DNA of 64,000 nucleotides from Bog-756 sp035949055 (GTDB lineage Bacteria > Actinomycetota > Acidimicrobiia > Acidimicrobiales > RAAP-2). Shown here one piece after another: positions 9,046-16,601 of the stretch (the first letter of the stretch is position 1; each line of letters starts with the position of its first letter). The notes under the pieces were generated by a model that was not told the origin of the DNA, made no database searches, and saw nothing but the letters and a program-made list of their open reading frames with translations. Position numbers and translations under genes: made by a program. Where the stretch lies: contig DASZIO010000053.1 in assembly GCA_035949055.1 (NCBI GenBank), positions 124,001 to 188,000 of the forward strand, given 5' to 3'.

Positions 9046-9051
9046 TAAGCT
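9046..9051 (+). promoter_or_regulatory. Putative leaderless -10 box (TAAGCT) of the ThuA-like gene
   Basis: TAAGCT is followed by six bases and then the GTG at 9058, with no ribosome site between them. The arrangement fits a leaderless transcript. Confidence 0.5.
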
Positions 9052-9057
9052 CCGGCC

Positions 9058-9756
9058 GTGGCGAGGTCCGCTCTGCTCTATGTGACCCAGGTCGCGCCCT
9101 ACCGTCATGGCCCGGCCGGCGTGCACGGAGTGCTCGACCAGTCGGCTACGGCCTGGTCCCAGTTGGCGGAATCGGCCGGGCTCGAGTTCCAGCGGGTCCA
9201 TGACGTGCGCTCCCTCGATGATTCGTCACTGCGCGGCGCACGCGTCGTGGTCCTGTTCACCATCGGCGAGACCCCCTGGTCCGAGCATCAGCGGGCGGCG
9301 TTCCTCGAGTCGGTGCGAACGGGCGCGACCTCACTGGTGGCCGTGCATTCGGCCACCGACGCCTGCTACGGGTGGGAGGAGTACGGCGACCTGGTCGGGG
9401 CCCGGTTCGACGGCCACCCCTGGACCCAGTGGTGCACGCTGGAGGTGAGCGATCCGGGCCACCCCGCCGTGGCCCATCTCGGCCCCACGTGGCGCTGGCG
9501 CGACGAGGTGTACCGGTTCAGGGACCTCCGCCCCGACGCCCGCGTATTGCTCCGGGCCGAGGAGGACGAGCTGGATCCCGAGGCGGCCGGCCGTCCGCCT
9601 CCGGATTTCGGCTTCCCGCTGTCATGGTGCTTCACCGAGGGCGAAGGGCGGGTCTTCTCGACCTCCCTCGGTCATTTCCCCCATGCCTGGGAGAACCCGG
9701 ACTACCTCCGTCACCTGGCCGGCGGTCTCGACTGGTCGATGGGCGGTCCCGGCTAG
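9058..9756 (+). CDS. ThuA-like domain protein, 232 aa
   Basis: The protein has the class I glutamine amidotransferase-like fold of the ThuA (trehalose utilisation) family. Diagnostic segments are VAVHSATDACYGWEEYGDLVGARFDGHPW (His, Trp and Tyr pattern) and the C-terminal GEGRVFSTSLGHFPHAWENPDYLRHLAGGLDW. No nucleophilic Cys of true amidotransferases is seen, as expected for ThuA. The family is linked to sugar catabolism but its chemistry is poorly defined. The GTG start fits the leaderless box at 9046. It is divergent from the GH78 operon and its stop overlaps the stop of the convergent GH13 gene (shared CTAG, 9753-9756). Confidence 0.82.
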   Translation: MARSALLYVTQVAPYRHGPAGVHGVLDQSATAWSQLAESAGLEFQRVHDVRSLDDSSLRGARVVVLFTIGETPWSEHQRAAFLESVRTGATSLVAVHSATDACYGWEEYGDLVGARFDGHPWTQWCTLEVSDPGHPAVAHLGPTWRWRDEVYRFRDLRPDARVLLRAEEDELDPEAAGRPPPDFGFPLSWCFTEGEGRVFSTSLGHFPHAWENPDYLRHLAGGLDWSMGGPG

Positions 9757-11435
9757 CCGAGCTCGACGACCGCTGCGTGCCAACCCGGCAACCGCAGGCT
9801 GCTGCTCACCCGCTGTCCGTCGAGTCCCCGGTCCGAGGCGATACGCACCGTCCCGTCAATCCCGGTGACCACGGACTCGCCGTCGCTCATGTTGGCCACG
9901 ACCACGATGCGCCCACCGCGCGCCCAGGCCCAGGTCGCCGGTGGGCTGTCCAGGGTCCGGTACGGCCCGTCCACGAGATCGGGGCATCCTGCCCGCAGGG
10001 CGATGAGGTCCCGGGTCAGGGTGAGCATGGATCGCGGGTCGTCGCGCTGGTCCTCGACGTTGCACTCGGTCGGGTCCCCGAGCGGCAGCCAAGGCTCGAC
10101 CTCGGCGTCGGTGAACCCGCCACCCGGAACGGGCCGCCACGGCATGGGGGTGCGCATGGGGTCGCGGCCGCCGTAGGCGGGCCAGTAGGCCGTGCCGAGC
10201 GGGTCCCGGAGGCTTTCTTGCGGCACGGGGACGTCGCGAAGCCCGATCTCGTCTCCCTGGTAGAGCACGGGCGTACCCCTGAGGCAGAGCAGGATGAACA
10301 GCGCGACGCGGGCACGGGCGGGGTTGCCGTCCGCCCACCGGGTGGCGAAGCGCGACATGTCGTGGTTGGACCCGGTCCAGGCCGGCCATGATCCCTCCGG
10401 CAGGGCCCCTTCGGTGGCCTCGACGACGTCCCGCATCGCCCCGGCCTCGAGCGGCGCGTTGATGAACGGGAAGTTGAAGGCCAAGTGGAGCTCGTCGTGG
10501 CCCGTCCCGTAGTACTGGGCCAGGGTGTCGATCTCCGGCACCGGCGTCTCGCCGAGCAACAGCCGGTCCGGGTAGGCGTCGGTGATACGTCTCCAGCGGC
10601 GGATCACGTCGTGCGCCTCGGGTCGGTTGCTGTTGTAGACGGGACGCTGCCCGAAGATGCGGACGTCCCAGGGATCGGTGTCGAGCGCGGGCGGGTTGTC
10701 CCGGAGCTCTGCGTCCTTCACCATCCCGTTGCAGACGTCGATCCGGAAGCCGGCCACGCCCCGGTCGAGCCAGAAGGTGATGATCCGGTCGAATGCTTGA
10801 CGCACCTCCTCGTTCCACCAGTTGAGGTCCGGTTGCTGGCTGAGGTGGTTGTGCAGGTAGTACTGCCCGGTCCCCTCGTTGAGGCTCCAGGCCGGGCCGC
10901 CGAAGCTGGACACCCAATTGTTGGGTCGCGAGCCGTCGGGCTTCGGGTCGGCCCAGACGTAGTAGTCCCGGTACTGGGCCTGCCGGCCAGACCGGCCGTT
11001 CACGAACCAGGGATGCTGCTCGCTGGTGTGGCTCGGAACCAGGTCGAGGACCACCTGGATCCCCCGGCGGTGAGCCTCGGCGATGAGCCGGTCGAGGTCG
11101 TCCAGCGTGCCGAAGTCGGGATCGACGGCGAGGTAGTCGGCCACGTCGTAGCCCCAGTCGGCGTCGGGCGACACGGTGACGGGGCTGAGCCAGATCCCGC
11201 CGATCCCCAACCAGGCCAGATGGTCGAGGCGCTGGACGATGCCGGGTAGGTCGCCGATGCCGTCCCCGTTGGAGTCCTGGAAGGAGCGCGGGTAGATCTG
11301 ATAGAGGACCGATTCCTTCCACCACTGCCTTTCTGGTCCCTCCGCCGATGCCCTCTCGGGTGCCACCTCTGGTGCCTTCCCGGGTGCCTCCTTCGGTGCC
11401 TCCTTCGATGCCTCCCCCGGCGTCCCCCCGACCAC
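9753..11435 (-). CDS. GH13 alpha-glucosidase / oligo-1,6-glucosidase, 560 aa
   Basis: WWKESVLYQIYPRSFQDSNGDGIGDLPGI opens the GH13 barrel after a 35-residue leader. Catalytic residues are visible as Asp233 (GFRIDVCNG), Glu296 (LLGETPV) and Asp358 (SNHDMSRF), which fits family 13 alpha-glucosidases that hydrolyse isomalto- or malto-oligosaccharides or trehalulose in the cytoplasm. I chose the GTG at 11433-11435 because GGGAGG lies nine bases upstream. The leader is built of tetrapeptide repeats rich in Glu, Ala, Pro and Lys (11349-11420), an odd addition. The preceding small gene stops only five bases before this start. Confidence 0.87.
   Translation of the reverse strand: MVGGTPGEASKEAPKEAPGKAPEVAPERASAEGPERQWWKESVLYQIYPRSFQDSNGDGIGDLPGIVQRLDHLAWLGIGGIWLSPVTVSPDADWGYDVADYLAVDPDFGTLDDLDRLIAEAHRRGIQVVLDLVPSHTSEQHPWFVNGRSGRQAQYRDYYVWADPKPDGSRPNNWVSSFGGPAWSLNEGTGQYYLHNHLSQQPDLNWWNEEVRQAFDRIITFWLDRGVAGFRIDVCNGMVKDAELRDNPPALDTDPWDVRIFGQRPVYNSNRPEAHDVIRRWRRITDAYPDRLLLGETPVPEIDTLAQYYGTGHDELHLAFNFPFINAPLEAGAMRDVVEATEGALPEGSWPAWTGSNHDMSRFATRWADGNPARARVALFILLCLRGTPVLYQGDEIGLRDVPVPQESLRDPLGTAYWPAYGGRDPMRTPMPWRPVPGGGFTDAEVEPWLPLGDPTECNVEDQRDDPRSMLTLTRDLIALRAGCPDLVDGPYRTLDSPPATWAWARGGRIVVVANMSDGESVVTGIDGTVRIASDRGLDGQRVSSSLRLPGWHAAVVELG
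11349..11420. repeat. Six degenerate 12-base tandem repeats inside the GH13 leader
   Basis: Six back-to-back units of the form TGCCTCCTTCGG (plus strand) encode four-residue repeats such as KEAP and GKAP on the minus strand. The units differ at several positions, and the period is a multiple of three, so the reading frame is kept. Confidence 0.8.
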
Positions 11436-11440
11436 TGCCC

Positions 11441-11737
11441 TTACCTCCCGGAGACGCCGGCCGCAGCCTCGCGCCAAGGTGTCATGTCAAGGCTTGGATA
11501 CCCGGCCTCCACGCCCCGGAGCATCTCCTCTGTCCCATCGTGATGCCCGGGCTCGGGGAACCCGAGCGCAACCAGCTGGCGCAGGGTGGCGCGGCGAACG
11601 GACCCGTGCCACGGCGCGCCTTCGGCGTGGTCTTGCCGGGCGGTGGCAACTTCGTCAGCGGGGAGGAGGCCTTCCAGCAGGCACCCGTCGCGGCGCCACG
11701 GTTCGCGCTGGTCGGCTTCGATGACGGGCGGTTCCAT
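11441..11737 (-). CDS. Short protein with a PhyH-like N-terminus, possibly a gene remnant, 98 aa
   Basis: The segment PWRRDGCLLEGLLPADEVATAR resembles the opening of phytanoyl-CoA dioxygenase (PhyH) family proteins, where a bulky residue, RDG and a LLPADEV motif are usual. The rest does not continue into a recognisable Fe(II)/2-oxoglutarate site, and full PhyH proteins are about 250-290 residues. No His-X-Asp iron motif can be placed. The ORF ends TAA inside the ribosome site of the GH13 gene, five bases before its start, so it may be co-translated. The ATG at 11737 has GGAG directly against it, a poor spacing, and a TATACC stretch just upstream could act as a -10 element. It may be a truncated remnant or a new small protein. 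Confidence 0.4.
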   Translation of the reverse strand: MEPPVIEADQREPWRRDGCLLEGLLPADEVATARQDHAEGAPWHGSVRRATLRQLVALGFPEPGHHDGTEEMLRGVEAGYPSLDMTPWREAAAGVSGR

Positions 11738-11784
11738 CTCCGTTGGTATATCAGCGCCGGCTCGGCGAAGCCGAACCCGATGTC

Positions 11785-13314
11785 TCAACCGCTCGGCAGG
11801 GGCACGAAAGGCCGGACGTTGACCCAACAGGCGAACTGGGGGACGCCGTTCTTCGGCAGCTTGCACTGGGTAGACGGGGGCGAGTTGACGTGCAACCGCA
11901 CGACTTGGTACTCGGTCGGCCCGTAGTGTTTGTCGGCACCGAAGCTGAGGACCGGGGCCCAGGTGCCGGGGTAGCCGGTGATCTGCGACATGGCGGTCAC
12001 GAAGGTACGGCGGTTGAGATCCGGTCCGGCGGCGCGCGCCGCCGTGGCGAAGAGCCGCACCGCCTGGCACCAGGCCGCCACCGGGCCCTGCTCCTCGATG
12101 TAGAAGTTCATGTTGCCGGGAGGGATCTCGGGATAGGCCTTGTGCCAGGTGGTGAAGCAGCTCCGCACGCCGGGGTCGTAGCCGCCCAGGCTCTGGGGCC
12201 GGTCGTCGTCGATCCCGCTGAGCGTCTCGGTGGTCACCCCCTCCTGGCCGTCGAGGGCCTGGGCATAGGGCACCGGCAGGAGGCCGAGGGAGACCTGGAT
12301 GCTTGATTCGTAGTCGCTCAGCAAGAGCCGGGGGAAGTACTGCTGCGCTGTCTCGGCGTGGAGGAGCGGGAAGAACACGTTGAAGGGTATGAGCGGGATC
12401 ACCGAGTCGACTCCGTCGCTGCGGAGCTCCTGCACCACCAGCGGTGCCTCGGCGTTGGTCGTGGCGGTCTGGGCGGGGTCTGAGGCGATGGTCTTGACGA
12501 CCACCGGGGTAACTCCTGCCCGTTGGAGGTCAGGCAGCAGATAGTCGTTCAGGGCCAGCTGGTCGGAGGCCCGGTCCCCCACCACGATGCCTACCTTGCG
12601 GGTTCCACCGAGGAGCTGGGCGCTGAGCCCCCAACTCACCACCGCTCGCAACACGGCCGCCTGGTCGGGCCCGGTCCACCACAGGTAGGGCGAACCGAGG
12701 CTCGTCCAGTTGGTCACCGTGGTCCACTGCCCGATGAAGGGAGTGTGGCCCTCCTGTGTGACGCACAGCTGATTGTCCCCGGTCCATGCCCCTTCGCCGT
12801 CCACCACCGCGAATGCGGCGGGCGAGCCCTCGGTCCACGTCTTGCACAACGAGCGCATCCCGGATTCGCTGGCCGGGTCGAAGTTGGTGATGATGGGGTT
12901 GATCCGGCGGCCGTTGATTCCCCCTTCGTCGTTGACCTGCTTGACGTAGAGCAGGATGGCCTTCTGCTGCTCGCCGAACTCGGTGTCCTGGGCGAAGCCC
13001 TGCTGGCCGGCAAGTGAGGTGAGAGACACCACTGGGAAGACCACGTTGATCGAGCTGCGGCTCACGCCCCTGGTCGAGGTGCTGGCCGTCTGCAGGCCGG
13101 CCCCCCCCGAGCCGTTCCCGGACGAGAAGCCCCCGCCCGGGGTGGCCGCCGGCGACGATCCCGACGGGGCCGTCGCCACCCAGACCGCCGCGCCGGCGAT
13201 CACCGCGCCAACCACCGCGAGGGTGCGGAGTTGGGTCGCTCGCGGGCGACGGACGAAATGACCCCACGACCGTGCCAATCCGGCCAGTGGGTTCCAGCGG
13301 CTCCGGCCCGTCAT
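11785..13314 (-). CDS. Periplasmic binding protein of the branched-chain amino-acid type, 509 aa
   Basis: A single membrane helix (LAVVGAVIAGAAVWVATA, near residues 32-49) after a basic N-terminus acts as anchor or signal. A Gly/Ser/Thr linker follows, then a Peripla_BP_6-type receptor core: QQKAILLYVKQVNDEGGINGRRINPI, a two-lobed body with RKVGIVVGD, and DGVDSVIPLIPF. Such proteins capture small polar ligands outside the cell for ABC import. No permease or ATPase lies beside it, so it is an orphan, or senses rather than transports. The small PhyH-like ORF and GH13 follow in the same direction. The ligand cannot be predicted. Confidence 0.8.
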   Translation of the reverse strand: MTGRSRWNPLAGLARSWGHFVRRPRATQLRTLAVVGAVIAGAAVWVATAPSGSSPAATPGGGFSSGNGSGGAGLQTASTSTRGVSRSSINVVFPVVSLTSLAGQQGFAQDTEFGEQQKAILLYVKQVNDEGGINGRRINPIITNFDPASESGMRSLCKTWTEGSPAAFAVVDGEGAWTGDNQLCVTQEGHTPFIGQWTTVTNWTSLGSPYLWWTGPDQAAVLRAVVSWGLSAQLLGGTRKVGIVVGDRASDQLALNDYLLPDLQRAGVTPVVVKTIASDPAQTATTNAEAPLVVQELRSDGVDSVIPLIPFNVFFPLLHAETAQQYFPRLLLSDYESSIQVSLGLLPVPYAQALDGQEGVTTETLSGIDDDRPQSLGGYDPGVRSCFTTWHKAYPEIPPGNMNFYIEEQGPVAAWCQAVRLFATAARAAGPDLNRRTFVTAMSQITGYPGTWAPVLSFGADKHYGPTEYQVVRLHVNSPPSTQCKLPKNGVPQFACWVNVRPFVPLPSG

Positions 13315-13397
13315 GAGCCCGGCGGAACAAAGACCTCGGCGTCGGGCGCCTTACGCCTGCTCATTACCGGTGGTCTCCTTCCCCTCGGGCCGGACCC

Positions 13398-13443
13398 CCT
13401 CGGGCCTGGCCACACGGTCGCCTCGGGCCTGGCCACACAGTCG
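13398..13443. repeat. Two 23-base direct repeats in a 282-base gene-free gap
   Basis: Two adjacent 23-base units starting CCTCGGGCCTGG differ at one base. A partial third copy precedes them near 13381. The gap 13315-13596 separates the binding-protein gene from the divergent SDR gene and otherwise holds only GC-rich runs near 13495-13520. I see no gene in it. Confidence 0.75.
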
Positions 13444-13596
13444 CCCCGACCACGGTCGGGCGGAGCCGGTGCGCTGAGTACCGTACTGCTGCCGGCCCGG
13501 CCGGGCCGGGCGGGCCGGCTGCAGACACCGGACAGGTACCGGGTCGGGCGAAGGGGTGGGCGTCACGATCCGGAAAGAGGACGTGAGGAGAGCGAC

Positions 13597-14391
13597 ATGG
13601 GGATGGGACTGCTCGAGGGCCATCGGGCCGTGATCACCGGAGGCGGGTCCGGTATCGGGCGGGCCACGGCTCAACGCATGGCGGAAGAAGGGAGCCGGGT
13701 GGCGGTCATCGACATCGACGCGGCCGCGGCCGGCCGATGCGCCGACGACGTCGGGGGCTCGGCCCATCCGGCCGACGTCACCGATGCCGAAGGGCTGGCC
13801 CGGGCCATGGACGAAGCGTCGGGCGCCATGGGGGGCATCACCATCCTGTTCAACAATGCCGGCATCGGCGACCAGGCCCCGCTGCATGGATGGGACCCCG
13901 GTACCTGGAACCACCTGTTGGCGGTGAACCTGACCGGGGTGTACCTGGGCTTCCGGGCCGCCATCCCCCACATCCGCGCCTCGGGCGGAGGAAGCGTCGT
14001 GTCCACCGCCTCGATCAGCGGTGTCCGGCCGGCCGCCGGTGAGGCGCCCTATGCCGCGGCCAAGGCGGGCGTGGCCGCCATCACGGCCAGCGCCGCCCTC
14101 GAGTACGGCCCGGAGATCCGGGTCAACTCGGTGTCACCCGGCATGATCCGCACCGCCCTGACCGAGCCACTGCTGCAATTCCTTCCCCACGAGCAGGAGC
14201 GCTACGAGCGGACCACACCGCTCGGGCGCATCGGGGAGCCCGTCGACATCGCCGACGTCGTGGTCTTCCTCTGTTCCGACCTGGCCCGCTTCATCACCGG
14301 GCAGAACATCGTGGTCGACGGGGGGATGATCCTGCACGGCTCGGGCGTCGACGGGATCTTCGAGCAGATCTTCCCCAACCAACGCCGCTGA
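13597..14391 (+). CDS. Short-chain dehydrogenase/reductase (SDR), 264 aa
   Basis: Classical SDR features are present in order: the TGGGSGIG cofactor loop near residues 15-22, DIDAAAA after strand 2 (suggesting NAD preference), NNAG near residue 86, a Ser of the STASISG region and the YAAAK catalytic pair, then SPGMIRT. The C-terminal VDGGMILHGSG is typical. The ATG at 13597 follows GAGGAG at a good distance and removes an upstream non-coding extension. The product is a cytoplasmic NAD(P)(H)-dependent alcohol or ketone oxidoreductase of unknown substrate. It stands alone, 83 bases before the Ada-AlkA gene. Confidence 0.85.
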   Translation: MGMGLLEGHRAVITGGGSGIGRATAQRMAEEGSRVAVIDIDAAAAGRCADDVGGSAHPADVTDAEGLARAMDEASGAMGGITILFNNAGIGDQAPLHGWDPGTWNHLLAVNLTGVYLGFRAAIPHIRASGGGSVVSTASISGVRPAAGEAPYAAAKAGVAAITASAALEYGPEIRVNSVSPGMIRTALTEPLLQFLPHEQERYERTTPLGRIGEPVDIADVVVFLCSDLARFITGQNIVVDGGMILHGSGVDGIFEQIFPNQRR

Positions 14392-14474
14392 GCCCGCGGC
14401 GCCACGATGCCGGGACTGGGCGCCAGGTGGCACGGCACCCTCGTGTCGAATTCCCGCTAGCTAGTCGGCCCTCG

Positions 14475-15959
14475 ATGGGTCAGAGTGTCCGTGTGATCGA
14501 GGACTTCGAACGCTGCTACCGGGCCGTCCAGTCCCGCGATCCGCGCTTCGACGGCTGGTTCTTCACCGCGGTCACCTCGACCCGGATCTACTGCCGCCCG
14601 AGTTGCCCGGCGAGGACGCCGATGCGTGAGAACGTCCGCTTCTACCCCACTGCCGCCGCCGCCCAACTGGCCGGTTTTCGCGCCTGCAAACGGTGCCGAC
14701 CGAACGCCACACCGGGCTCACCCGAATGGGACACCCGGGCCGATGTCGTGGGCCGGGCCATGCGCCTCATCGCCGACGGCGTCGTGGACCGGGTCGGGGT
14801 CCCCGCCCTGGCCGCCCAGCTCGGTTACAGCGTGCGCCAGCTCGAGCGGCTCCTCACCGCCGAGGTCGGCGCGGGCCCCATCGCCATCGCCCGGGCCCAG
14901 CGCGCCCAGGCCGCTCGGGTGCTCATAGAGACCACGACGCTGCCCATGGCCCAGGTGGCGTTCGCGGCCGGGTTCTCGAGCATCCGCCAATTCAACGACA
15001 CCGTTCGGGGGGTGTTCTGCTCATCGCCCTCCGGGCTGCGCTCCCGGGTGGCGGAACGGGGGCGCCTCGCCACCAACGGTCCCACCTCCTTGCAGCTCCG
15101 GCTCCCGTTCCGAAAGCCGCTCACGCCCGACAACCTCTTCGGCCATCTGGCCGCGACGGCGATCCCGGGCGTGGAGGAGGTCCGCGACGGCACCTACCGG
15201 CGGACACTCCAGCTGGCGCACGGGCCCGGGATCGTGGAACTAGCCCCGACACCCGACTACATCCGCTGCCGGGCTGTGCTGTCCGACCTCCGCGACCTCA
15301 CTACGACGATTGCCCGCTGCCGGTGGCTCCTCGACCTCGATGCGGACCCGGTCGCGGTCGACGGCCAACTAGGGAAGGACCCCGCCCTCGGCCCGCTGAT
15401 CACCAAGGCCCCCGGGCGCCGGGTGCCGAGATGTGTCGACGGCGCCGAACTCGCGGTCAGAGCCGTCCTCGGGCAGCAGGTTTCGACCGCCACGGCACGG
15501 TCCCACGCGGGTCGGTTGGTTCGAGCCCTGGGCCAGCCGGTGGTCGATCCCGACGGGGCGCTCACCCACCTGTTCCCGGATCCGGAGACGCTCGGACAAG
15601 CGGATGTCGCGCTGCCGGCCAACCGTCGACGGACGCTCATCGCCCTGTCGGAGGCACTCGGCCATGGCCTCGACCTGGGTCCGGGCTGTGACCGCACCGA
15701 GGCGCAGTATGCGCTGGGCCGACTGCCCGGCATCGGCGATTGGACGGTGGAGACGGTGGCTATGCGGGCCTTGGGCGATCCGGACGCGTTCCCCGTCACC
15801 GACCTGGGTGTGCGCCGCGGGGCGACGGCCACCGGACTCCCCGCCAGCCCGGTCGCCCTCACCCGCCGGGCTTCCCGATGGCGGCCATGGCGGGCCTATG
15901 CCGTGCAGCACCTCTGGGCGACGGGCGACCATCCGATCAACCGCTGGCCGCCGTCTTGA
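14475..15959 (+). CDS. Ada-AlkA fusion: methylphosphotriester-sensing regulator with 3-methyladenine glycosylase, 494 aa
   Basis: Residues 10-80 form the Ada N-terminal zinc domain with Cys40, Cys44, Cys71 and Cys74 (IYCRPSC, ACKRC). An AraC-type helix-turn-helix follows (ALAAQLGYSVRQLERLL; AFAAGFSSIRQFNDTVR). The C-terminal half is an AlkA/HhH-GPD glycosylase, with LPGIGDWTVETVAMRALG and the catalytic Asp in FPVTDLGV. The fusion lets one protein sense alkylated DNA phosphate and excise alkylated bases. The methylguanine transferase half of E. coli Ada is absent and is supplied by the separate ogt gene 62 bases downstream. ATG 14475 is used; GTG 14493 is nearly as plausible. Confidence 0.88.
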   Translation: MGQSVRVIEDFERCYRAVQSRDPRFDGWFFTAVTSTRIYCRPSCPARTPMRENVRFYPTAAAAQLAGFRACKRCRPNATPGSPEWDTRADVVGRAMRLIADGVVDRVGVPALAAQLGYSVRQLERLLTAEVGAGPIAIARAQRAQAARVLIETTTLPMAQVAFAAGFSSIRQFNDTVRGVFCSSPSGLRSRVAERGRLATNGPTSLQLRLPFRKPLTPDNLFGHLAATAIPGVEEVRDGTYRRTLQLAHGPGIVELAPTPDYIRCRAVLSDLRDLTTTIARCRWLLDLDADPVAVDGQLGKDPALGPLITKAPGRRVPRCVDGAELAVRAVLGQQVSTATARSHAGRLVRALGQPVVDPDGALTHLFPDPETLGQADVALPANRRRTLIALSEALGHGLDLGPGCDRTEAQYALGRLPGIGDWTVETVAMRALGDPDAFPVTDLGVRRGATATGLPASPVALTRRASRWRPWRAYAVQHLWATGDHPINRWPPS

Positions 15960-16021
15960 GCCCTCGGTCGTCGCCTGCCCGCCCGAGCATTGAACCTTCG
16001 ACCACAACTTCAAGGAGACCC

Positions 16022-16531
16022 ATGACCCCCACGACCGCAACCGCCACCATCACCACGACCGCCGCCAGTCCGGTCGGTCCGTTGACCTTGACCGCATCCG
16101 ACGGGTACCTGACCGGCATGGCGATGGACGGTCAACGGCACGCACCCGCACCGGCGCCCGGCCAACGGCGCGATGACCGCTGGTTCGTCGGCATCGTCGA
16201 CCAGCTCGAGGCGTACTTCGCCGGCGAGCTCACCACCTTCGACATGCCGCTCAAGCTCTCCGGCACCCATTTTCAGCTTCGGGTGTGGTCGGAGCTGCAG
16301 CGGATCCCCTACGGCGAGACCATCAGCTACGGCGAGCTCGCCCGGCGTCTCGGCAACCCGGCCGCGGTGCGGGCGGTCGGACTGGCCAACGGGCGCAACC
16401 CGATCACCATCGTGGTCCCGTGCCACCGGGTCATCGGCGCCGACGGCTCGCTGACCGGGTACGGCGGCGGGCTCGAGCGCAAGGCCTGGCTCCTCGACCA
16501 TGAGGCCATACATCAGGGTCGGGAGACCTGA
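16022..16531 (+). CDS. ogt: Methylated-DNA--protein-cysteine methyltransferase, 169 aa
   Basis: The active-site motif IVVPCHRVIG carries the acceptor Cys134. FQLRVWSELQRIPYGETISYGELARRLG and NPAAVRAVGLANGRNPI form the helix-turn-helix and Arg-finger region. The enzyme transfers the methyl from O6-methylguanine to its own Cys and is used once. AAGGAGACCC before the ATG at 16022 is a strong ribosome site, which fixes the start although the frame is open further upstream. Together with the Ada-AlkA gene it makes an alkylation-damage operon, probably induced through the Ada regulator. Confidence 0.93.
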   Translation: MTPTTATATITTTAASPVGPLTLTASDGYLTGMAMDGQRHAPAPAPGQRRDDRWFVGIVDQLEAYFAGELTTFDMPLKLSGTHFQLRVWSELQRIPYGETISYGELARRLGNPAAVRAVGLANGRNPITIVVPCHRVIGADGSLTGYGGGLERKAWLLDHEAIHQGRET

Positions 16532-16601
16532 GCCCGAACCGCTCCCGCCCGGCAGTCGAGCGCCGCGTCGCGCGCCGGCGACCGGAACGCCTCGTCCGCC
16601 C

